Made by a program: the position numbers and the translations under genes
Assembly: GCA_946406115.1 (NCBI GenBank)
Contig: OX291543.1
Coordinates: forward strand, 1,552,501 to 1,616,500
Direction of reading: 5' to 3'
Origin: Apoda limacodes
Taxonomy: Eukaryota > Arthropoda > Insecta > Lepidoptera > Limacodidae
Length of the DNA: 64,000 nt
Part shown: positions 10,620-22,017 of the stretch, piece after piece
Layout of the letters: every line of letters starts with the position of its first letter
How positions within the stretch are numbered: the stretch's first letter is position 1
The notes under the pieces: model-generated
Database searches by the model: none
What the model saw: the letters and a program-made list of their open reading frames with translations, nothing else
What the model was told of the DNA's origin: nothing

Positions 10620-11750
10620 AAGGTAGCACTTAGTACTGACAGCAGGACATCCTAACGCCGCTGATGGCCAGTTTTCGAACATAGGCCTAAATAAATAGTT
10701 ACCTAAAGTAATTTTTGGTACTAACTGCCTGCAGTTTTTTAGTACTTTACAAAAATGATTTTATATCCCAATAGGTTTTTACAAGCGGTTTAAAGGTGGG
10801 TACGAACACAGTAACACGTGACATTTACATAAAAAGAATTATGAGGTATGAAATAAGTGAATAACTCTACTTATCTCAATTAATGTCTCGTACATTCTAT
10901 AAAGATTGTACGATTTGCTAACTCGCTACACCAGCGCTATCAGTGTCAACATGGGTTAAAGTCATGCCATTTCGAATCTAAACCGGGCTGTCTCATTACT
11001 TGTTACTCAACCGACAGTCAACATAACTATAGCGATCGTTATCAAAAAGGTTACTCAGTATTTCAACAATCTAATAAAGTTTGCGTGGCGCAAACTAGGG
11101 CTACGACATTTTGATAGGAAATCATAATTTTAAACGCAGTTCAGTGGAATATTTATACACATGTGTGATGCTAGGGAATGTAGCGCCGTCTGTAACTGCA
11201 AAATATATGTTGTACCGTTATACAAGTCAAGGAAGTACCAATTTGGCAATACCAATATCAACATTACGCAACTATGCACGTCACGCATACGTAAAATAGT
11301 ACAAACTTATCGTCTATGTCTCGTAAAGGCGCTACAGTCTTTATATTTAACAAATCGAATGCTATGTTAGCAGGCTTTCCTGTTTTCCTACAACAAATAC
11401 GTTCTTGATGTATTTGTAAACACAGTGTGTGTAACGTTTGATGACGTTGGGTTGCGTGCTAGTAGCTCGCTGACTACGTTATCAAGGTAGGTGCGAGTAT
11501 GCGTCATCTTCTAAGAAGTGATTTCAGTACAAATAGTTATACCATTATTATTATAAATTTGGGATTTTATTGTTTACCATTATACATAGGAACCATTAAA
11601 TATGCAAATTATTTTATTGTTTTATCATTATAGGTGTTGGAATGTAACAAAAGATAAATCTGTCCCTCTTTAACTGATTGTTTAAGAGTCTCTCGTTCAT
11701 AAGTAATATGTCAAACCATGAACAATGGCTTATTTGTTATAGTGAACAGC
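10620..11750. other. Intronic stretch without recognised features
   Basis: Only short random open frames are found (for example 62 and 69 codons near 11111-11370), with no domain-like pattern. No repeat with a second copy in the window was noticed. Confidence 0.4.
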
Positions 11751-11756
11751 TTTATT

Positions 11757-12225
11757 TTATTTTATTAGTATCTGAAGTAAGTCGTAGCTATATCGGAACA
11801 CTCTAATGTTTGGCACAGACTCAGCTAAAGGGTAGATACTTATAAGACTTTTTATCTTTTTCCAGAGCTCCCACGGGAATAGGTTTTTCCGCTCTTTTCC
11901 TTCACGCTTTACCACAGCGATGGGTTGACCTGATTTTTGCGACATAGATGCTGAGATGAGAACAGAATACTTTTGTCCCAATACAGGGTTCCCACGAGAC
12001 TTAATATATTTCACTTAGCAATGGAATATCCAGGTAACTTGATTTTCGGCATAGAGATAGTTGTAGGAATGAAGATGGACATAGAATACTTTTAACTGTT
12101 CGAAAGGTCCCACAGCAATAGATTTGTTTGCAGGCGCACTAAGCACTATGCCTTTACGTTGCATACGAATCAAATTTTGGAACAGGGGTAGCTGCAGTAA
12201 AGGCGAAGGATCAAACATAAAACAA
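11757..12225 (-). repeat. Eroded dispersed repeat, two tandem-like segments
   Basis: On minus, two segments share the plan 'tgggacc/gaacc...', 'aagtattctrt', 'cats...', 'gcaaa': 12225-12030 and 12010-11760. They resemble a common lepidopteran repeat whose text includes 'cccacgggaa' and 'aagcgtgaagg'. The two open frames here (85 and 67 codons) show no protein signature and are considered incidental. Confidence 0.4.
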
Positions 12226-12294
12226 ACCTAACTAATACACAAATACGAAAGTTTCATTCTTTCATTTAATAGAAGCAACGGTGAACGTTATTTT

Positions 12295-12395
12295 TGATCC
12301 AGAGATATAAGCTTGAGAGTTACAAATCTTCCGCTTGCTACTATTATCTATATTTTACGCCGTATTGGAATATATTTTTTTGACATAATAAAAAT
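12295..12395 (+). repeat. Single copy of the about 88-bp monomer arrayed at 20770-21050
   Basis: 'gagagttacaaatcttccgc' and 'ctactattatctat...ttttacgccgtattgg' match units of the minisatellite at 20.8 kb in the same order. Only one unit is present here. Confidence 0.65.
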
Positions 12396-13609
12396 AATAG
12401 ACTTTATTCATACAACAAGTTACAGTATAACAAAAAAGATTTTCATTACACTTTTTATCCTGCATCAACTCCCTGTCTGTATGTCACTGATTGACAAAAG
12501 CCTCATTCAACTGTCGCAATTTCTTTTTGTCCTTAGCCACTCTTCTCCATATGCCGCCTGCTATAGCTTTGATATTATCAACCCTACCGTCTAAATGGTC
12601 TACTTCGTTTTCTTTTCTTGTTACTTGTGTACCAGTTCATGACTAATTTTGACCATTTTTAATTCCTCTGATTGTGTGGCCTGACCACTGTAACTTTTTT
12701 TATTGTTCTTTTGAAGTAAAAACGTCATTAGCGGCGTTGTGCACTTCTATCGTGATGGGTAAAAAATGTTAAATTCTATATGACGAATAAATAGTAAGAG
12801 GAAATTGGGTTGATGAAAAGATGAAAGTGCGGATTACACATGTTAAGGCCATTAGATATCCTCAATTTCCTCTTCGTAGAAAACGAATTTCTAAAATTCA
12901 AATGTCGCAAATATAAAGCTAGTCATAAGCTATTTTTAGATTTTTTTATATAGTTTCTAAATAATATCTGTGAGTTGTAGTTGGCATTTCTGCTAAAAAC
13001 GGCAACATTAAGCAACAAGAAATTAGTTATTTTCTATTAAGTACAAGTAATTTGTAATCTGTTTTCTTAGATTCATCTTTTAATGTTTGGTATAGTTAAT
13101 TAGTTTTGTTTTACCCTTACTCCTGCCAACAGTTTTATATTTTTAATTCAGTCTTACCTATCTAATACATGGACTTTTATTTAAAAATTGACATGTAAAA
13201 GCGCCTTCTTAAGGCCTACTTACTGAATAAATAAATAAAGATCTAAATAAAGATCCATATAATGACTTATAATCAAATCACAACATTCTCTTAGATGCTA
13301 TTACTATGTTATCAACCTATGGTGATAACTTTTGAAAATACGCTCTTAAGAAGCAAATGGCATTTATTTTATCGCTATATTAAACGCCAGACGGTGAATG
13401 CGAAAGGCACAGCACAGTGCCATTTATGAACAACTGAAACGTCCCACTCGTGCAAGCGGATCCGCGCTTTGAAGGTGCGGGATCCAGCAGACCAATAAAA
13501 GCAGCGGGATCCCGCGGGAATGCAATCCCTAGATGTAATGGAAGTAGGTAACCACAAATTATTGATTTTAAAGAGAAAGTCTGAGTCTGATCCAGTTGTG
13601 AAAATAGTG
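12396..13609. other. Intronic stretch with one R2 fragment, otherwise empty
   Basis: The only recognised block is 12709-12780 ('gaagtaaaaac', 'agcggcgttgtgcact'), the 5' start of repeat R2. The 60-codon minus frame at 13375-13557 shows no recognisable domain. Confidence 0.45.
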
Positions 13610-14075
13610 TGTTCGAAAGAATTTCATGATAATATATAAGAACTTTATCAGTCCACTGTCCATGGGGACAGAGATAAAATGTAGTACGCTTTGAAGTCTA
13701 AATACTTTATACCCACCTCAGCTGTGCTGGAGTTTTTAAAACTTTGCTCCGGGTGTCAAGCCCAAAAAATTAATCGACAAATGGAATCGTCGACGGCCCA
13801 ATTATGGATACAATTGGTGATTTCAATCAACGTGGCCAAATCGATTTACAGTCGACCCCTAATAGAGGGTTCAAATAGTTGTTACATTACCAGGACCACG
13901 TGACTAAATTTAGAAGAAAAGTAGCCTCCCTGATGCAACGCGTGCGGTGCAGCTCCAACAACATACTTAAAGTTATAGCTGACAAACCGGACTGTCCCTG
14001 GCTGAAACACTGCATAACGATGCATCTGAAAATCAACAGTGCCTCAGTCGGGCAAATACATGGTCAGTATTAATT
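13610..14075 (+). pseudogene. Integrase/transposase fragment (rve core with zinc-binding head)
   Basis: The pieces lie in two frames. The first frame (13691 on) reads KSKYFIPTSAVLEFLKLCSG with CSGCQAQK, like the Cys pair of an integrase zinc-binding domain. A second frame from about 13812 reads IGDFNQRGQIDLQSTPNRGF, a stop, then LLHYQDHVTKF. This resembles the start of the DDE integrase core ('DFNxRxQxDLxxxxxxxxGxKWxxxYxDHxTKF') in retrovirus-like integrases and in host genes derived from them. The first catalytic Asp of 'QIDL' is present and the rest is missing. At least one frameshift and one stop make it a relic. Whether it came from a Ty3-like LTR element or a Ginger-type DNA element cannot be told from this fragment. 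Confidence 0.6.
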
Positions 14076-14079
14076 TAAA

Positions 14080-14442
14080 TAATATAATATTGAAATTTTT
14101 GTATTTATTTATATTTTATTTTATTGTCTTTGTTTAATTTGATTGTAAAATTTTTAAATTTTAATAAAAATAAATAATTGTCTGTATACTAACATAGTTT
14201 TTAAGAAATACTAACACTCTGTGTGGACTTACAATGTCTGAGAATAAAGATTAATATATAATTATATTATTATACTTGTACCTATGTAAGTTTATACATA
14301 TATGTATATTTTTTTCAGTACTATCAATTTTTGATATACAGTTTGTGTTTTATGTATATTTATGTGTGTCCTTGTGTATGTATTTATATATTTATTTAGT
14401 AATATTATTGTAAAAAATTTGATAATTTAGTAAATGCTTTTG
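14080..14442. other. AT-rich stretch, nothing recognised
   Basis: Poly(T)/TAT-rich sequence without open frames or visible repeat borders. Confidence 0.45.
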
Positions 14443-14640
14443 ACCTTCCAATCTTCTCCTCTTATCTAAATATTTTCAACACCAAGTACGTGTGTTCGTC
14501 GTGTGATGTTAAATGTAAACTTGTGTGTGTGAATCTCAATATGAATCGGATTTATATTTTGTTCCTTTACTACACACATTGTAACTTATACAATCGAAGT
14601 TTTATTGGAATTGCTTGAGTGTTTCATGCTCTCTCAAAGT
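14443..14640 (+). repeat. Dispersed repeat R1, uninterrupted (empty-site) copy
   Basis: 'ccttccaatcttctcctctt' ... 'attttgttcc' directly joined to 'tttactacacacattg' and 'ttgcttgagtgtttcatgct'. The 5 kb copy has the same text with LINE-A A2 between 'ttgttcc' and 'tttactac'. Confidence 0.85.
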
Positions 14641-14783
14641 CTCAATTTTAAAATTAACATGTTTGACTTTGTTTTTGGTAGCTTACCAACTTATTTCTTT
14701 ATTACCTTATAAGTGTTTCGGTACATATTGAGCTAATACTCTTTAGCTCATATTGTATTTATTTATTTTATTGTATTTTTACT

Positions 14784-14900
14784 TTAAATAGAACTTGTTG
14801 CCAGCTCTTTTTGGCAGAAATTAACATTGTATTGACGATTCAAAAGTGTTCTTAGAAACCTAGTTGAATAATGTTTGATTTGATTTGACGATAAAGTGAG
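14784..14900 (+). repeat. LINE 3' tail, tail family 2
   Basis: 'gacgattcaaaagtgttctt' followed by 'gaataatgtttgatttgatt' matches 26695-26765 ('gacgattcgaaagtgttcta' ... 'gatttgattt'). The TGATTTGATT tail is a typical short-repeat LINE end. The 67-codon frame at 14896-15099 has no recognised domain. Confidence 0.6.
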
Positions 14901-15164
14901 AACGATCAGAGTTGACTGTTGCCATAATACAGGCGTTGACAAAGTGGCCATCATGCAAGATTGTGAATGGCCAAGAAACCCAGTTAACTTCACTAAAAAT
15001 TGTACAAACCAAATTATAAACAAGCTGCGACCTGCGTCCGGCAGCGGCGCGGGGTCAATTTTTTGTAATTTCACTCAGGGGAGGGAAGGAGGGTGCTAGG
15101 GATCTGATGAAATAACTGAACATTACAGGGAAATGATAATTTGATTGATTGATTAATGATTTGA

Positions 15165-17330
15165 TCAAATCCCTAATTTTATAATTTCCCTGCGACATAT
15201 ATATTCTTTAACATATTCGATTAGGTTGTTATTGATCCTGATAGGTTCTTGCTTCCCATTTGTCATAGCTTTGGTCTTTTGAGTGTTCATGACTAATCTC
15301 ACCTTTCGGCTTTCTCTATTTGGTTCATTCAACATTATCTGCAGGCATTTACTCGTCAGCGAGAGGCTTATCAAATCATCTGCGAATCTTAAGTGTGAGA
15401 GGTTTTTACCGTTAATGGACAGTCCACATTTTTCTCAGTCTAGTTGACGAAAAACCTCCTCTAGCACTGCCGCAAAAGTTTCGGTGAGAGGGGGTCGCAT
15501 TGGCGTACACCTCTTTCTATTTTAATATCCTTTTTATCTTTCCCTAATTTAATCTTAGCTTTGCTGTTCTTGTAGATGTTTTTTAGTATTGTGTTTTTTT
15601 AGTATTTTGTTAAAGACTTTGAAGATATTTGACAGCAGGCTTATAGGTCTATAGCTATTTATGTTATTTTTGTCCACTTTTTTGTGTAGAAGTATTATAG
15701 TCGACGTTTTCTTTGGTTATGTATAATTTCGCTGTGTATTACTAAATTAAACTGGTGTTTGAGAGTTAGTATTAGGTGGTCTTTGTTTAGCATGAGGAAC
15801 TCGTTGGTAATGCTGTCTGATCCTGGACTTTTACCTTTTTTATTTATTTCTGCAGAGATTATGTCCGGTACTTCGCTTCCTCCTATTAGGCTTGTTGCTT
15901 GCTTAACATTTTTCTTTTCATACAGATCCGTAAGGAAGTTGGTAGCTATACCTAGACATAATTTCTGGGTGACTGTTTTTATGTTTGTGGTTCTTATTTA
16001 TTACATTTGGTATCCTGTTTTGTTTCTCTAATAGTTGTTTGGTCGCTTTTTTATGCCTCCAGTTCTTTGTATACATTATTCAAGTACTTCCAATCTGTAT
16101 CTCTGGTGGTCCTTTCTCATTTGTGTTTTAATATTGTTACTAATTCTGGCTATTTCTTTTATCGTGGTTTTTGACTTCTTAGGGTTTGATATTAGTTCTG
16201 CTATGGATTTTTAGAGTACTTTAGTTTGATTTCCTATCAATTTTTTTTGTCTTATTTCCACCTTTTTGTTTGGCTCTTTTATTTGTCTACAGACGTTCTT
16301 GAAACTTGCCATTTTTGATTTGTGTACCGCTACCGCTACCGCTGTGTATAGTTTTAAACATTCGCGTTTTTCACTCATTATATTATATGAGTGAAAAACG
16401 CAAATGTTTAAAACTATATATGTTTTCTATGAAGTGTTCTAGTTTTTCTTTCAATATGTCGGTATTTTCCAATGCTACGTTTTTGATTTTTTTTACTATA
16501 AAGGGTTAGTTTTTCTTGCGTGTATGAAGTTGTAATTTAGCTCTAACCATTCTGTGGTTGCTGTTAAAATTTATATTGTTTATAACTATACAATCCTGAA
16601 ACATATAACTTTTATTTGTTAGGATGTAGTGTATCTTGTTTTTATAGTAGCTATCTGGATCTGGATGTATCCATGTCCATCTATTGTTCTTACACTTTTT
16701 GAGTTAATTGTTAAGTATTTTTAAGCTGTTTTCGTGGGCTTATTGTATCAGCATCTATCTATTCCTTGTTCATGAAGAATATGGACCCAGTACTATTTCC
16801 TCTCCGTCTTTTTTTTGCCCGTGTGAATGGGTTTTTATAGCATCTGATAGCATAGAGTAAAAGAAGAAGATCTTTTATTGATTCTAATTTACTAGATTTT
16901 TCGTTTAGAGAGTAGACTTGAACAATTGTCAATTTTTTATTTTGAGGTAGTAGCTTTAGATTCCGGTGCTAGTAAATTCATCAATATGTTGTTTTAATTC
17001 TTTCTTTATTAAAAATCCGGTTCCGTGTTGGTTCGGAGTTTCTCCTTTGTAGTATAAAATAAAATCTCCATGGTCCTCTATGTTCTCTCCTATTATTCCG
17101 CTAGGCTTTCGTTTGTTTTTAGAGAGGGCGTAATATATAGGTATGTTGCGATGTGTATTATGTTTTTGTTTTGACGAGTTCTTTTAGTAAGAGTATTTGG
17201 TTGATTTTTTATAAAACTAGGGGTATTTTTGCAAAAAGTTAGTTTATTATTGTTGTGGTATTTCGATTCCTGGTGTCGATGCTGATAACATGTTTTTTGA
17301 AATTTCCGATAGTGAAGCCGACCTTCCTCG
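15165..17330 (-). pseudogene. RTE-type LINE relic (endonuclease and reverse transcriptase)
   Basis: Reading on minus from high to low coordinates, the conserved blocks appear in the right order. Endonuclease end: WTWIHPDPDSYYKNKIHYIL at about 16680-16620. RT block: SYRPISLLSNIFKVFNK at about 15655-15605. RGVRQ-type block: IKIERGVRQCDP near 15520-15480. Palm: FAAVLEEVFRQLD, then a stop, then LSINGKNLSHLRFADDLISL around 15470-15355. Then SRKVRLVMNTQKTKAM and IEYVKEY. The 'INGxxLxxLRFADDIxL' text is characteristic of RTE-clade elements. Many stops and frameshifts are present. The last readable block is the 69-codon frame at 15374-15165. The plus-strand frames within are shadows. Confidence 0.75.
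16347..16418. repeat. 72-bp near-perfect hairpin (32-bp arms, 8-bp loop)
   Basis: Left arm 16347-16378 and right arm 16387-16418 are reverse complements with one mismatch in 32. The loop is 'tatattat'. The structure lies inside the RTE relic and interrupts it. It could fold as an RNA hairpin in either direction, but there is no evidence of expression. Confidence 0.9.
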
Positions 17331-17639
17331 TTCCACGTAGGAGTGTATGTTTTTACTTTTAATGTCTTTATCTGGGAGTTTGTTGTTGGAAATATAGCAG
17401 TTGAAATTCCGGTTTAAAGTGGTAGTTGTATTTTTTTTTTGATTTGAGGAGTTTGGTGAACCTGCCTCTTCCCTTTTCCGTTTTTCTTGGTTTTTGTCTT
17501 TGTTTTTCTTTACTATTACTATACATGGCTGTCTTGGTAGATTGTAAACATCATAAAAATTTGCTGAATTTAACTTAATTTGTCGGTGTTTAAGTGAGTT
17601 TTTGAATTTTTTTATGTAATAACGAGTTTACAAATCGGT

Positions 17640-18765
17640 ATGAGGAAATGTGTCTTATGCAAACGTTGCTACAAAAAGCGGAGTAACACGTCGTTTCACA
17701 GGTACGTGCATTTAGTGTTTATTTTTATTCAAAATAGATGTACAATTTATATGTAAACCATCTGATTCAATCAGAAATTGTTATTGCAATATTATATTAG
17801 CAGTAAAATATTGAATTTCGGTAAAATTGATATTTATTTATGTTGTTAGAATTCGCTAGTGATTCAAAGAGGTCATATCTAATTTTAATATCGATATTTA
17901 GAAAGTTGGCCAATATGGACATGGAAATTGTTATATTTAGAATGTTGAATGTGAACGACTTACAAGGCAGGTTTCTGATTTCCCAAGCACTAAGGGAGGG
18001 ATGGTGATGATTTAAATATTTTTTTATTTTTGCAGATTTCCAACAAACTTAAAGGAGATACTCCATATAGTTACATAATATTAAAGCCTTGAACTCGACT
18101 CCAAAGGAAAAAGATTTTCTTTGCTCTAAACATTTCAATGCTAAATGTCTTTTCAAACATTGCAAGAGAACCACATTAAATTTGGGCAGAGTTCCAACAA
18201 TATTTACAGGATTGTTTTAAGGTTAGTTTTAAATTTGACCTAATCAATGTAGGGCTGAATTATATTAGTCAAGCAGCAAGTGGCACGTTTATTGCTACAT
18301 AAATTAAAATGTAATAAAAGATCTATTATAATAAACACTCCAGGCATTAAACTTCTAATTAACTAATAATAATTATATATTGTCTTTTAAGACTCTAACC
18401 TTCAGGAAGTCATAAACGAAGAAAGATTATTTCTATGTATGTATATTTATATTGTGTTTCTTACTTCTATAAAGATTTCGTGTGTTTATAGGATTGATGT
18501 ATTAGGATTTTATAAGTCACTAGGAGTTGTATCTAATTAACTAATGTAATTAAACCTAACAGGTAATTCAAATAACGTTGGTTAGGTATATTCCTTTTAG
18601 TGTTAATAAGTATAAATAAACCTAATAGATCATAAGAATTGTGTAATTTTTTCCAGACCCAAATTCTTGCGAAGAGCTTGAAATAACTGACAGTGAAAGT
18701 GACAATGTGTCCACAGGAAAAAATGTGGCTCACAGCGTCAAGCGTCAATTTTTGTTAATTTCAAT
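17640..18765 (+). pseudogene. THAP zinc-finger gene relic, three exon-like blocks
   Basis: Block 1 (17640-17701) starts with ATG and reads MRKCVLCKRCYKKRSNTSFH, with a GTACGT donor. Block 2 starts at 18036 after 'tttttgcag'; the split codon AG/A keeps phase and the reading continues FPTNLKEILHIV, as in THAP fingers. It then meets a stop. One base out of frame it reads STPKEKDFLCSKHFNAKCLF and then LNLGRVPTIF, the C-H half of the C2CH THAP finger and its closing Pro motif. A third block after 'ttttttccag' (18656) reads DPNSCEELEITDSESD. The frameshift, the stop and the absence of the usual Trp argue for a dead copy. THAP domains bind DNA and occur in P-element transposases and in host regulators; which one this came from cannot be told. 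Confidence 0.6.
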
Positions 18766-18789
18766 ATTACATATATTATATAATATTGT

Positions 18790-19021
18790 AAATATTATTA
18801 TGAAATACATGACTTAAAAAAAAAAAAAATCTAAGAAGCAAAAAGTGCTATCATATTATAACTTCGCAGGTAGGTATAAAATATGATATTAAATTATCCT
18901 ATAAAAAATAAATTAGGTGTCCATTTAATGTTACTTTTATTTTTAATTGACTGGACTATTAGTAGGCTTAGATATCCGCTTAGATAGTGTATCCCACACA
19001 CACATGGGCACTAGTTATTGA
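18790..19021. other. AT-rich spacer
   Basis: A poly(A) tract at 18817-18830 and 'aaaaaataaatt' near 18903-18914 could be a retained polyadenylation region of the THAP relic. No gene is seen. Confidence 0.3.
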
Positions 19022-19206
19022 GAGGCTGCCGAGGTTTTCTCTAAGGACTATAGTATGGAATTCTTCAAGAAGGTAGTGATTCAATTTTAAATAATCGGCA
19101 ACGCGCGAGTAATTCTCCAGTATTTTAAGTGTCAATAGGCTAACAACCGCTTAACGTCAGGTGGACCGTAAACTTGTTTTCCACCTTGGTTATATAAAAA
19201 AAAAAT
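19022..19206 (+). mobile_element. LINE-A copy A3, short 3' fragment
   Basis: It matches the last 15 or so codons of the LINE-A ORF plus the 3' UTR ('ttctctaaggactatagtat', 'atcggcaacgcgcgagt', 'ggtggaccgtaa') and ends in A9. It is more diverged than A1, A6 and A7. Between 19207 and 20087 no gene is recognised. Confidence 0.8.
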
Positions 19207-20087
19207 CGAAAGGTATCATCGAGAATTCTCGCCAACACAGTTTTTTTTGTAAAAAAACTTAGAGCTAGTGGCAAGTGGCAACACTGTCGAATGTTCTTAA
19301 AAACAACCAGTAGTTTGTTGGGTTAAAAAACTGTCTATTTCTAAAATGTAATATATCGATATATCACAGATATAATGTCGACTTGCGGACATCACTAATT
19401 TTAGTTCTATAGACTTTCGTATCTGCCTACAGCGCTAAAATGGCGTTATTCAAGTAGGCACAAAAAACGTTTGACAGCAGCCAGTACAGTGGGTAGTAGT
19501 AGAGGTCAGTGGTGTATTTGCAATATTAGAGGTTATGTTTACAAGGTTTTATTGTTAAATATTTTTCGCAATTTCCCTTTGTTTTGGTTTTATACGGCTC
19601 TTTTGAGCAAAAGCACAGTTGATTTGACTATTTTGCACTGGATTTCCGTAAATCAAAGCAGAGAAAATTCACTTCACTTTAGTCTATGGTTATTTGCACT
19701 ATTTTAGGTTATGTTAACAAGGTTTTGGAATTTTGGCGCGAATCTTAAGAAGGAGTGGTGTTTTTTTTCTGTTTAATTTTTCTAAATTCATTTAGTGACT
19801 TTCGATGTATATATTTTAGCAATGTTTTACGAAAGCGTGTTAAGAATTGTGCAGCGAAGGCTCATGAATAGTGAATTATGAAGTAATAAGTAGGACATGA
19901 CGCGCAATGTCTGAGGATCCACACCAAATCTCCCGCCCAATCTTGGGACTTGAAAACGAGGACGCGCGGTAACGCCCGCGCCACGATACGATATAATTTA
20001 ATTTTTCCGTAAATTAAAGCAGAGATCGACGATGTACGTCTTATTAGTTTAACCACCGGAACTCGTGACGGGAACCAGGAAAAAAAA

Positions 20088-20756
20088 AGAACGAGTTGCA
20101 CTCCGGGAGTGCCGGCAGAAGTGAAAACCTTTACACACGATTCGCGCTTAACACTCAAATATGTCACAAGACATGTCTTTGACATTGTCAAGAAATAATA
20201 ATGTTTGTTTATTTACTTTTTTGACATAGTATATTTGACATCGCAATCTGTCATAGAATTAAAATTCCATATCCAACCTCCCTGTACTACTTATAATCGC
20301 GAATACTAAAAATAAAAATTATAATAGTCGTGGCATTACGGTTTCCGTATTTTACAAAGACAAAGATGCACTTTGTTCAATTTCCATATTTTAAACACTT
20401 TATATACACGAATTTTACGAATACACAGCAGTATGGCCACTACACAGACGGTCGAGCCATCAGCTGTCACCATCCATGGATGCGCGTAGCACGCTGTTAC
20501 ATGTTTATGTTACACACGACCATTCACGCAAGCGCTCTGCGCCGCCTAAACGAAACAGCAGGCGCAGGCATACATTTTCGCCGCGCCGTAGAAATAGAGG
20601 GGGATACTCCCTCTCCTTCGCCGCGCCAGCTGCCTACTCTCCATCCGTCTTACGCATTTTCACGATTAGGACACGTGACCTGACGCGAGTTTATCATTTT
20701 TTACCCATACCTAAAAAGTGCACAACGTCGCTAAAGAAGTTTTCACTTCAAAATTA
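20088..20756 (-). repeat. Dispersed repeat R2, longest copy
   Basis: Read on minus it runs from 'gaagtgaaaacttctttagc' to 'cactcccggagtgcaactcg'. Partners are 36335-36698, 53850-53943 plus 56947-57131, and a fragment at 12709. This copy contains about 295 bp (20345-20640) absent from the 36.4 kb copy and flanked by TCCGT on both sides. The motif 'gaagtgaaaac' occurs in opposite orientation at both ends. There is no convincing ORF; the plus frames here are repeat-internal. Confidence 0.8.
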
Positions 20757-20769
20757 AATATTTTTTTTT

Positions 20770-21050
20770 TTGGCATAAAAATAGTTTAAAAGCCCGAGAG
20801 TTACAAAACATCCGCTGGCTACTATTATCTATTATTTTATACCGTATTGGAAATATGTTTTTTGACCCAGAGATAGTTTAAAAGCTTATCGTGCTTTTAC
20901 AAAATTTCCGCGGGCTACTATTATCATCCGCATTGGAGATGACTTTTTTTGGCATAGAGATAGTTTAAAAGCCCGAGAGTTACAAAAACTTTCGCGGTCT
21001 TCTATGATTTTACGCCGCATTCGAGATATGTTTTTTGGCACAAAGATAGA
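20770..21050 (+). repeat. Minisatellite, about 88-bp unit, about 3 copies
   Basis: 'atagtttaaaagc' recurs at 20781, 20873 and 20960. Units also share 'acaaaa..tccgc', 'ctactattatc', 'ccgtattgg' and 'tgtttttt'. A lone unit sits at 12295. From 21060 to 21520 nothing is recognised. Confidence 0.85.
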
Positions 21051-21524
21051 TAGCTGTAAAAACAAAGGAAAGAAAGTATTTCCGCAGATGAAATACTTTT
21101 AACTTGGTTCATGCATAGTGTAGTATAGGTTAGTTTCCGTAGGACCGAATGCTGCAAATATATAATAATAAATGCGAAAATGTGTGTTAGTATGTTTTCT
21201 ACTTTCGCCACAACAGCTGAATTAATTTGGCTAAAATTTGAAATGGAGACAGCTTATTAGTTATTATACCGAATTAAAACTTGCTATTTCATTTCGAAAA
21301 AATTACTATAACAGAATTGCTATAGCTTGCCATTAAAAGAGTCCTAATTATAATCAAATAGTTGCAGTGGGAATCCCACACCGATAACCGAAGTTAACCG
21401 AAAAGTAGTTAGTGGTTTATAAATAACAAAATAGGTAACAACTGCTTACAGGTTATGAAATTTCTAATGACTTCTAAGCGATGCCGGGGTTACCGGTAGT
21501 ATTTATATAAAGCTAGCTGTTGTC

Positions 21525-21800
21525 CGCGGTTTCACCCGCCCTAAATATGATAATCGGCGTAGGATTTCAACGGCAACTCCTTAATTAATAAAAAAATCGA
21601 CTCACGCTTGACGTTATCAATTAGCCTACTTATGTCCTTTCTCGAGACTCAAACTATCTCCATGTCAAATTTCATCTTAATTGGTACAGCGGTTTAAGCG
21701 TGATGAGGTAACAAACAGACAGACAGACGGACGGACAGACAGACATACAGACTAAAAGACAGAAATATTTTCAAATTTATTATATTAGTATAGATAGAGG
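21525..21800 (+). repeat. Common lepidopteran short interspersed repeat
   Basis: 'agctagctgttgtccgcggt' at the start, 'ggtttaagcgtgatgaggta' and a (CAGA)n stretch in the middle, and 'attagtatagat' at the end. The pattern is one I know from many lepidopteran sequences. A reverse-strand relative lies at 34850-35070 and partial tails at about 57315 and 62770. Class (SINE or Helitron-like) not resolved. Confidence 0.6.
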
Positions 21801-22017
21801 ACCCGGCAGACGTTGTCCTGGCCGGAAAAGACGCGCCACATTAAATATGATATTTTAAATTTAATATTTGCATTTTTTTAATTTTGCAATTCCATAATTA
21901 CTTCTAACGAATCTACGGTTCAGTCATCATTTTTGGATATCTCACCAAAGAGAATATAATATACTACGTAAAATATCTCACTGTTTACTGTCGTGCATTT
22001 AATTTTTGCCGTTTAAG

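Noticed and set aside
20330..20757. Two overlapping plus frames of 117 and 93 codons
   Set aside because: Both lie in repeat R2, whose other copies do not keep them open.
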